Of a stretch of 64,000 nucleotides of DNA, positions 42,163 through 50,000 are shown one piece after another. A program made the translations under genes and the position numbers. Origin of the DNA: JAJTCH01 sp040386195. Its GTDB lineage: Bacteria; Pseudomonadota; Alphaproteobacteria; Rickettsiales; UBA1997. The notes beneath the pieces were generated by a model. It was not told the DNA's origin. It searched no databases and saw only the letters and a program-made list of their open reading frames with translations. The stretch is taken from NCBI GenBank assembly GCA_040386195.1, contig JAZKFV010000001.1, forward strand, positions 1-64,000, read 5' to 3'. Every line of letters begins with the position of its first letter. The first letter of the stretch is position 1.

Positions 42163-44031
42163 TTATTTATCTTGTTTTTCGATATAAACCTCTCCACCCA
42201 TTTCCTTAAACTTCTCACTCATCTCTTGCATCCCCGCTTCCGCCTTTTGCTTCGCCGCATATTCCCGCACATCACCAGTAATTTTCATCGAACAAAATTT
42301 AGGCCCGCACATTGAACAAAAATGCGCAACTTTGGCACCTTCAGCTGGCAAGGTTTCATCGTGGAAAGCTTTGGCAGTATAAGGATCAAGCGACAAATTA
42401 AATTGATCTTCCCAGCGAAATTCAAAACGCGCTTTGGATAATTCGTCATCCCAAGCTTTGGCAGTTTTATTTCCCTTCGCCAAATCCGCAGCGTGAGCGG
42501 CAATTTTGTAGGTAATTACTCCAGTTTTAACATCGTCTTTATTAGGCAAACCCAAATGTTCTTTAGGCGTCACATAACAAAGCATTGCAGTGCCAAACCA
42601 GCCAATCATTGCTGCGCCAATGGCGGAAGTGATGTGGTCGTAGCCCGGTGCAATATCAGTGGTCAAGGGCCCGAGCGTATAGAACGGCGCTTCATGGCAC
42701 CAATCTAATTGTTTATCCATATTTTCTTTAATCAAATGCATCGGCACGTGGCCTGGGCCTTCAATCATAACTTGGCAATCATGCTGCCAAGCAATTTTAG
42801 TTAATTCACCTAAAGTTTTTAATTCACCCAATTGCGCCTCATCGTTGGCATCAGCAATTGAGCCAGGGCGCAGCCCATCACCCAAAGAAAATGCCACATC
42901 ATATTTATTCATAATCTCGCAAATTTCTTCAAAATGGGTGTAGAGAAAATTTTCTTTATGATGCGACAAACACCATTTTGCCATAATCGCACCGCCTCTG
43001 GAGACAATGCCAGTCAAGCGATTCGCCGTGAGTGGCACATAACGCAAAAGAACACCGGCGTGAATGGTAAAATAATCAACACCTTGTTCAGCCTGCTCAA
43101 TCAAGGTGTCGCGATAAATTTCCCAAGTCAAATCTTCCGCCACCCCACCAACTTTTTCTAAAGCTTGGTAGATTGGAACCGTGCCAACCGGCACCGGACA
43201 ATTGCGAATAATCCATTCGCGAATATTGTGAATATTTTTTCCAGTCGATAAATCCATCAAAGTGTCGCCACCAAATCGCACCGACCAAATCATTTTTTCA
43301 ACCTCTTCTTCAACACCGGAAAATATGGCGGAATTGCCAATATTAGTATTAATTTTCACCAAAAAATTGCGCCCAATAATCATTGGCTCAGATTCCGGAT
43401 GATTAATATTATTAGGAATAATCGCCCGCCCTTTAGCAATCTCATCACGCACAAATTCCGCCGTAATAAATTCCGGAATCTGCGCCCCAAAAGTTTCACC
43501 TTTATAGTTATTAATCGCGCTGTAGCGCAGCGCAAGCGGACGACCCATATTTTCCCGCACCGCAACATATTCCATTTCTTTAGTAATAATTCCTGCACGC
43601 GCATAAGCGATTTGCGTTGGCTTTTTGCCAGCTTTGGCGCGCAGTGGTTTAAAGTTGGACAAATCAAACTCCGGCACCGAAGATTTGGCACCTTTAATAA
43701 AAATTCCATTATCTTCCGGCTTAACATCTCTTCCCGAATAATCCTCAACATCGCCGCGCTCTTTGATCCAAGCTTCTCTAAGTTTTGGCAAACCTTTATT
43801 CAAATCAATCGCCGCACAAACCGCATCATCGGTATAAACCCCAGAAGTGTCATAAACATCAAAAAATTTATTATCCGATTTTGCAGTCAAATTAATTCGG
43901 CGCATCGCAACTTTAACATCCGAAAATCTCTCACTTGCAACATAAATTTTATTAGAAGCGGGCAGGGCGCCAAGAGTCAAACCTTGGGTTAAATTTTTAT
44001 TATTAAGTTTATTCAATTTATCATTAAGCAT
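42163..44031 (-). CDS. thiC: Phosphomethylpyrimidine synthase ThiC
   Basis: A 622-residue radical SAM enzyme that converts 5-aminoimidazole ribotide to hydroxymethylpyrimidine phosphate for thiamine synthesis. The C-terminal cluster motif CSMCGPKFC lies near residues 572-580, and the catalytic barrel shows FLVKINTNIGNSA, TIHAGVLLRYVPLT, SLGDGLRPG and MIEGPGHVPMHLI. Length is normal for the family. No TPP-riboswitch signature precedes it. No other thiamine gene is in the window. It ends one base before ftsI begins, an unusual gene pair. Confidence 0.97.
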   Translation of the reverse strand: MLNDKLNKLNNKNLTQGLTLGALPASNKIYVASERFSDVKVAMRRINLTAKSDNKFFDVYDTSGVYTDDAVCAAIDLNKGLPKLREAWIKERGDVEDYSGRDVKPEDNGIFIKGAKSSVPEFDLSNFKPLRAKAGKKPTQIAYARAGIITKEMEYVAVRENMGRPLALRYSAINNYKGETFGAQIPEFITAEFVRDEIAKGRAIIPNNINHPESEPMIIGRNFLVKINTNIGNSAIFSGVEEEVEKMIWSVRFGGDTLMDLSTGKNIHNIREWIIRNCPVPVGTVPIYQALEKVGGVAEDLTWEIYRDTLIEQAEQGVDYFTIHAGVLLRYVPLTANRLTGIVSRGGAIMAKWCLSHHKENFLYTHFEEICEIMNKYDVAFSLGDGLRPGSIADANDEAQLGELKTLGELTKIAWQHDCQVMIEGPGHVPMHLIKENMDKQLDWCHEAPFYTLGPLTTDIAPGYDHITSAIGAAMIGWFGTAMLCYVTPKEHLGLPNKDDVKTGVITYKIAAHAADLAKGNKTAKAWDDELSKARFEFRWEDQFNLSLDPYTAKAFHDETLPAEGAKVAHFCSMCGPKFCSMKITGDVREYAAKQKAEAGMQEMSEKFKEMGGEVYIEKQDK

Positions 44032-44084
44032 TTTTTGTAATTCAATTTTGTTAGTTAAAGCCTCATAAAAAAATATTAAAAAAC

Positions 44085-44120
44085 ATCTATGCTATCGTGG
44101 GCATAGATTAATTTTTTTTC
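44085..44120. terminator. Bidirectional terminator-like hairpin
   Basis: A perfect 8-base stem, ATCTATGC/GCATAGAT with an 8-base loop (44085-44108), has T-runs on both strands (AATTTTTTTT after it on plus, GTTTTTTAAT on minus). It lies 54 bases upstream of thiC on the minus strand and may insulate or attenuate thiC. Confidence 0.65.
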
Positions 44121-44264
44121 TATCCAGCAAAATCAAGGCTTTTAAAGATTATACTTTTCAAAGAATTTCGTAAAATCTAACTTTACCAAATTTATTTCTT
44201 TATTTATCCCAAGCCGAGCGCTAAGAATATAACCACTACTCATAATATTTAAAACAACTTATTT

Positions 44265-45065
44265 ATGAAAAACACTCTCACCCAAAAACAATACACCAAA
44301 CTTCTATCCGACATCGCAAATCTCAAACAAACCGCCACCACCCAGTCCAATCAACAGCTCATTCAAACCTATTGGCAAATTGGCAAACGAATCAATCAAG
44401 AGCAACTCTCCCAAAATGCCAATTATCACAATTCAATAATCCGCAATCTCTCTAAAGATTTAACAATGGATCAAAGTGGCTTAAGCCGCTGCGTTACTCT
44501 TTTTGATCTTTATAAAACCCCACCCAAAAACAAAATATTAAGTTGGTCGCATTATAAAAGTTTAATCACCATCAAAGACAAAACCCTGCGCGACCAGCTA
44601 GAAAAACAAGCCATTCAAGAACAATTGGGCAAAAACCAACTCATCTCAATTATAAAACAAACCACCCAAACCAAAGACCCAAAACAAAAAACTATCCTCA
44701 AACGCCCAACCGAGCCAACCTATCTTTACAAAGCTAAAATAATTGATGTTATCGACGGCGACACCCTCAATCTCTATATCGATTTAGGTTTTCAAATTCA
44801 CAAAGAACAACGCATCCGCCTCGCCAACCTAGATTGCCCAGAACTAAACACCCCAGAAGGCAAAAAATCCCACCAATTTGTACAAAATAAACTAGCCAAA
44901 GTAAGCTTCATAATGATCCAAACCCGCAAAGCCGACATCTACGGCCGCTACATCGCCCACATTTTCTACGACCCTTCAAACAAAAAAACCGACGCCGAAA
45001 TTTTTGAAAACGGAATTTACCTAAATGAAGAAATTTTGCAGGCTAGTTTGGCGGTAGAGTTATAA
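44265..45065 (+). CDS. DUF1016-like N-terminal domain fused to staphylococcal-nuclease domain
   Basis: A 266-residue two-domain protein. Residues about 10-130 resemble the DUF1016/YhcG N-terminal domain (YWQIGKRINQEQ, SIIRNLSKDLT-like segment, LSWSHYKSLITI). Residues about 150-255 are a thermonuclease-type OB-fold: AKIIDVIDGDTLNLYIDLG with the Ca-binding Asp, RIRLANLDCPELNTPEGK, and ADIYGRYIAHIF with a catalytic Arg. Fusing the presumed targeting domain of YhcG proteins to an SNase nuclease instead of the usual PD-(D/E)XK domain is unusual. It lies at the left edge of the 44-47 kb accessory patch. Confidence 0.75.
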   Translation: MKNTLTQKQYTKLLSDIANLKQTATTQSNQQLIQTYWQIGKRINQEQLSQNANYHNSIIRNLSKDLTMDQSGLSRCVTLFDLYKTPPKNKILSWSHYKSLITIKDKTLRDQLEKQAIQEQLGKNQLISIIKQTTQTKDPKQKTILKRPTEPTYLYKAKIIDVIDGDTLNLYIDLGFQIHKEQRIRLANLDCPELNTPEGKKSHQFVQNKLAKVSFIMIQTRKADIYGRYIAHIFYDPSNKKTDAEIFENGIYLNEEILQASLAVEL

Positions 45066-45138
45066 ATTAGAAATTTACCATCCTGAGCCACGCTACAATC
45101 CCAAACCACATCCTGCGCCACACCATCCTACCCCACAT

Positions 45139-45231
45139 TGTCATCCTGAGCGCAGCGAAGGATCTCATCAGACGCACCGTGAACCCAAACCAAACTCACC
45201 TCACAAGATCCTTCACTTTACTCAAGGACAA
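45139..45231. repeat. Palindromic repeat family 2, degraded copy
   Basis: The left arm is intact (TCCTGAGCGCAGCGAAGGAT) and identical to the copy inside mnmG; the right arm is altered (AAGATCCTTCACTTTACTCA), so the hairpin is imperfect. Total length matches the mnmG copy (93 versus 94 bases). Confidence 0.85.
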
Positions 45232-45248
45232 CATTTCACCTCATCAAT

Positions 45249-45307
45249 TACCGTCGGTTTTAACCGACGGATAAAAATTCAAAAGCAGAAGGGCTTTAGC
45301 TCAACAT
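45249..45307. repeat. Double-hairpin repeat family 3, second copy
   Basis: Inverted relative to the copy at 9731-9790: CCGTCGGTT/AACCGACGG followed after about 25 bases by AGGGCTTTAGCT. The first hairpin is perfect here. Confidence 0.75.
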
Positions 45308-45385
45308 CAAAAAAATTCATTTCCAAATTGTTTTTTTAACCAATTTCCATAACATCAAAAAATCTTCAACTAAAACATATAACCA

Positions 45386-46270
45386 ATGAAAACCTCCCTA
45401 AACCACCTACCCAAACTAAAGCAACAAGAGCTAGAAAAAATCGCCACAACCATTCAAGAAAATTGCACCGACACCCAAAAAATAATTCTCTTTGGCTCAT
45501 ACGCCAGAGGCGATTACAAAGAAGCTAAAGATCTAAAACCCGATAGAAAAACTGGGCATATTTCGGATTATGATATTTTAGTAGTAACTGAAAAAAAAGA
45601 AGTTGCACTCGATTCAATGCTCTGGAAAAAAATATCTGATCATTGCCGCAATCTAAAATTAAGCGCCGATCCCAGAATTATCACTCACGATATTGAAGCT
45701 TTAAACATCAAACTCGCCGAAGCTCAATATTTTTATTCTGATATTAAAAAAGAAGGAGTTTTGCTTTTTGATTCCAAAAAATTTCAACTTGCCGATCAAA
45801 GAGATTTAACTGCAAAGGAAGAACAGAGAATTGCGCAGGATGAGTTTAATCATTGGTTTGACAGGGCGACAGGGTTTTATGAATATTTTGAAATTGGCTT
45901 TGCAAAAATTGATATTGGTGGAAAAGAAGATAATGGTTTGATAGCCTTTTTTCTTCACCAAGCCGCAGAATCAGCCTATAAAACCATTCACCTCGTTTTC
46001 ACCAACTATAATCCTAACGAACATTTTCTTGCCGCTCTTAGTTTGGAATTAGAAGAATTTTGTCCCCAACTAAAAAATCTTTTTCCTCAAAACACTGACC
46101 AAGAAGAAGGGCGTTTTAAGCTCTTAGAATACGCCTATATTGGCGGCAGATACGATCCGGAGTTTTGTATTTCCAAAGAAGATTTGGAAATTTTAGCAAA
46201 GGAAGTAAAAATTCTGTTGGATCTCACTCAAAAAATTTGTGCAGAGAAGATTCGCAGTTTTATTGTTTAA
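45386..46270 (+). CDS. MNT-HEPN fusion protein (nucleotidyltransferase-antitoxin and HEPN-toxin domains)
   Basis: A 294-residue protein. The N-terminal minimal nucleotidyltransferase has GSYARGD (37-43) and the metal pair D61/D63 in SDYDILVV. The C-terminal half (about 150-290) is a HEPN domain of the type with HQAAESAYKTIHLV and AYIGGRYDPEF. In two-gene systems MNT AMPylates and silences a HEPN RNase; here both are on one chain. The last 33 residues are duplicated after the KilA-N gene downstream (46935-47036). Confidence 0.85.
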   Translation: MKTSLNHLPKLKQQELEKIATTIQENCTDTQKIILFGSYARGDYKEAKDLKPDRKTGHISDYDILVVTEKKEVALDSMLWKKISDHCRNLKLSADPRIITHDIEALNIKLAEAQYFYSDIKKEGVLLFDSKKFQLADQRDLTAKEEQRIAQDEFNHWFDRATGFYEYFEIGFAKIDIGGKEDNGLIAFFLHQAAESAYKTIHLVFTNYNPNEHFLAALSLELEEFCPQLKNLFPQNTDQEEGRFKLLEYAYIGGRYDPEFCISKEDLEILAKEVKILLDLTQKICAEKIRSFIV

Positions 46271-46297
46271 CTAATACCAAAAAATATTCAAAAAACC

Positions 46298-46942
46298 ATG
46301 AATAAAAACCAAAAAATTACAGTGGTTGGCACCCAAATTTCCTTAGTCTCAAACCATCAAAAAGACTATATATCACTGACTGACATTGCTAAATATAAAG
46401 ACAATGAAAGAAGCGATTATATCATTCAAAACTGGATGAGAAATCGTAGTGCCATTGAATTTAATGGGCTTTGGGAAAAGCTTTATAATCCAAATTTTAA
46501 TTCCATCGAATTCGATGGAATTAAAAATATGTCAGGTTTAAATAGTTTTTCCCTCACTCCAAAAAGATGGGTAGAATCTACAAATGCCATTGGAATATTT
46601 ACCAAAACCGGTCGTTATGGCAGTGGAACTTTTGCTCATCGTGATATTGCTTTTGAGTTTGCCTCATGGATGTCGGCAGAATTTAAGTTTTATTTGATTA
46701 CTGAATTCCAACGCCTCAAAGAAAACGAAACCAAATCTCTCAATTTGGAATGGAACCTGCAACGCACTTTATCCAAAATCAATTATCAAATTCACACTGA
46801 CGCCATCAAAGAAACCCTAATTCCCCCAACTTTATCTAAAAAACAAATCTCAACAATTTACGCAAATGAAGCCGACCTCTTAAATGTTGCTTTATTCGGC
46901 AAAACTGCTGCAGAATTTAAAAAAGAAACTCCAAATTTCTAA
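46298..46942 (+). CDS. KilA-N domain protein, 3' end truncated
   Basis: A 214-residue KilA-N DNA-binding protein (DYISLTDIAKYKDNERSDYI, NWMRNRSAIEFNGLWE, GRYGSGTFAHRDIAFEFASW). Family members usually run on past the GKTAAEFKKETP motif for another 50 or so residues; here the frame stops right there because the gene is joined to the tail of another gene. KilA-N domains are found in phage and mobile-element regulators. The truncation may or may not inactivate it; the KilA-N domain itself is complete. Confidence 0.8.
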   Translation: MNKNQKITVVGTQISLVSNHQKDYISLTDIAKYKDNERSDYIIQNWMRNRSAIEFNGLWEKLYNPNFNSIEFDGIKNMSGLNSFSLTPKRWVESTNAIGIFTKTGRYGSGTFAHRDIAFEFASWMSAEFKFYLITEFQRLKENETKSLNLEWNLQRTLSKINYQIHTDAIKETLIPPTLSKKQISTIYANEADLLNVALFGKTAAEFKKETPNF

Positions 46943-47036
46943 AGAAGATTTAGAAATTTTGGAAAAGGATGTAAAAATTCTGCTCGATTTAACCCGGAAA
47001 ATTTGTGAGGAAAAAATTAATGGTTTTGTCCAATGA
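46935..47036 (+). pseudogene. 3' remnant of a second MNT-HEPN gene
   Basis: Read in a frame different from the KilA-N gene, this encodes SKEDLEILEKDVKILLDLTR and continues to a stop, closely matching the last 33 residues of the MNT-HEPN protein upstream. The nucleotide match to 46169-46270 is also strong. It shows that a second MNT-HEPN gene stood here and was lost by deletion, leaving its tail joined to the KilA-N gene. Confidence 0.85.
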
Positions 47037-50000
47037 TTAACTTTTTCCAGGATTAACATGCGATGGTTCTATCGGCGCAACTTGTTTTACTGCCCTCGAA
47101 TGTGGATTGCCGGAAGGTTGAACTCGTGTTGTAATTTCATCATCTGAATCATCTCCAAGAATTACCCTAGCAGAAGTAATATCTGGCAAACTACTTCTCC
47201 TTCTGAGCCCATCTGCGGAGCCTGGCTGTGGAGTTCCGCTTACTTTGGAGCGGGGTTTGGATGTTGTTGCTGGATCAGTTCTTGGCGTGACAGTAACTCG
47301 CTTTTTATTGGAGCTTTCTCCTTCGTCTAAATAAGAGGCTGCATTTATTAGTTTTTTCACAGCATTTTCATCAGGATTTGCTTTTAATGATTTTGATAAT
47401 TTATTTAATTCTTGTAAACTTAATCCTTCTAAAAAAACCCCAACCTTTCCCACAGCTACCGGATCATCAATTTGTGAAACTAATCGATGTAGTGTTTCAT
47501 GATCAACCGTTTCATCATCCAAATCATCTTCTTTTTGTTCTTCAGTCGGATCTTTTTGTTCTTCAATAGGAGCTCTACCTATTTGTATTAATTCCACATC
47601 ATTTCCTGCCCGCTCTTTTTTCCTTCTCCGTCTTTCCCTAGCAATCAGGCCAATCAATAAAACAGTAAAAACTCCACCACCCAAACCAGCCAATAAAGCC
47701 GTTAAATCAATACCATTTTGCTGATTTTGTTGTTGATGAGATCCGGAAGGTTTTGCCGATGGTGAAGGTGATTCTGATGGCGCGCCTGAGGCTGGAACTC
47801 TTGAAGGAGTAGGTTTTGAAGCGCTGACCGAATTGGATCTAGAATTAGATAAGCTGGCATCAGAAGAAGCCTCAGGCTGCGATGGGCTTGCCGCCAATGT
47901 GTTGGTTGGATTTTCAGTGTTAGTTGCCAAAGTATTGGTGGCTAATAAAGTAGCAGTTGCAGTGCGCTCCACAGTTGGAGTTGGGGTTGAAATTATCGTT
48001 GTAGTATTGGTTGGCGTTGGTGTTGCAGCAGTTGCAGTTGGGGTTATCTCTTCTGTGTTGGTTGGATTTGGTGTTGCTATTGGCGTTGCTGTGTTTGTTA
48101 AAGTTGGAGTTAGAGTGTTAGTTGCGGTGAATGTTTGCTGAGTTGGTGTTGGGTTGGTTGGTATTGGAGTGTTGGTAGGAGTTATGGTGTTTGTGATAAC
48201 ACCAGTAATTATTGGTTTGGGTGTTGATGTTGGTGTTGGTGTATTTATTGCAGGCTTTGAATTTGAAGCTGATGTGGATGGCTGAGAACTTGATGAAAAA
48301 CTCGGATCATTTGAAATAGAAATTGACGGATCAGAAGTTGGTGAAACTGATGGTGTTGTTGAATCTGATTCAGAATTAGTCATTGAAGACGTTTGCGAAG
48401 ATGATCCAGAACCAGAACTTGAGCTAGAACCAGAACCAGAATTTGATGGTGATGCAGAGTTAGAATTAGAACCAGAACTTGAACCAGAGCTTGATTGCTC
48501 AGATGTTTGCGAAACTGATGGCGTTATTGAATCTGATTTAGAGTTAGTCATTGAAGACGTTTGCGAAGATGATCCAGATTCTTGCGCTGATGGTGACGGA
48601 GAATTAGTTGACGAAAATGTTTTTGAACTTGATGCAGAATCAGAACTAGAACCAGAACTAGAGCCAGAACTAGAACCAGAACTTGACGGATCAGAAGTTT
48701 GTGAAGCTATTGGTGTTGTTGAAATTGACTCAGAGCTAGTGTTTGAAGCTGTTTGCGAAGATGACTCAGATTCTTGTGCTGATAAAGATGGTGAATTAGT
48801 TGACGAAAATGTTGCTGAGTTTGATATAGAATCTGAACTTGAGCCAGAGACGGAATTTGATGATGATCCAGAACTAGAACCAGAACCAGAACTTGACGGA
48901 TCAGGCGTCATCGAAGCTGACTCAGAATTAGTTGTTGATGGCGTTCCTGATTCTTGTGGTGTTGGTGAAGATGAAATTGGTGCTGTTGTTGAAGGCGAGT
49001 TGGTTATTGAAGGATCAGGTGTTATCGATTCTTTAGAAGTTATCGAAGTTGATGTTGATCCTGAAGCTTCTGAAGTTGGTGTTATCGAAGTTATAATTGA
49101 TGTAGAACTTGAACCAGAACTTGAACCAGAGCTTGACGGATCAGGCGTCATCGAAGCTGACTCAGAATTAGTTGTTGATGGCGTTCCTGATTCTTGCGGT
49201 GTTGGTGAAGTTGAAATTGGTGAAGTTGTTGAAGGCGAGTTAGTCGTTGAAATTTCTGCCGAAGTCGATGGTGATGAAGAACCAGAACCAGAAGTTGATT
49301 TAGAATTAGTGTTTGAAATAGAACCTGTTCCAGAAAGAGATCCGGAAACAGAACCGGAGCTAGAAGGAGTTCCAGAAACAGAGCTTGAAGTAGAGCCAGA
49401 AACAGAGCCAGAGCTAGAAGGAGTTCCAGAAACAGAGCTTGAAGTAGAGCCTGATACAGAGCCAGAGCTAGAAAGAGGTCCAGAAACAGAGCTTGAAGTA
49501 GAGCCAGAAATAGAACCGGAGCTAGAAGGAGTTCCAGAAACAGAGCTTGAAGTAGAGCCTGATACAGAACCAGATCTTGAAGGATCGGGAGTTTTTGATT
49601 CTTGTGGTGTTGTTGAAATCTTAGGTGTTGCTGAGATCGATTCAGGAGCTGTTGCTGATGGTGTTGTTGAAGCTGACCCAGAATTAGATTCTTGCGGCGT
49701 TAATGAAATCTCAGGTGTTGTTGAAGTTGAAATTGGTGACGTTTTTGAAGGCGAGTTAATTGTTGAAATTTCTGCCGAAGTCGATGGTGATGAAGAACCG
49801 GAACCCGAACCAGAAATAGGTCCAGAAACAGAGCCAGAGCTAGGAAGAGGTCCAGAAACAGAGCTTGAAGTAGAGCCTGATACAGAACCAGAGCTAGAAA
49901 GAGGTCCAGAGACAGAACTTGAAACAGAACCAGAAAGAGATTTTGGGCTGGGTGTTATTGAAGCTGCTGCACTATTACTGTTTGAAGTAGATCCGGTAAT

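Larger units (their letters stand above)
45066..45385. other. Intergenic repeat cluster
   Basis: No gene. The stretch holds degenerate ATCCTGAGC/ATCCTGCGC fragments (45081-45135), a family 2 palindrome (45139-45231) and a family 3 double hairpin (45249-45307). The rest, to the MNT-HEPN start, is AT-rich and featureless. Confidence 0.7.

Noticed and set aside
43399..43992. A 197-codon open frame on the plus strand
   Set aside because: It is antisense to thiC and has the basic, Asn/Arg-rich composition typical of such shadows.
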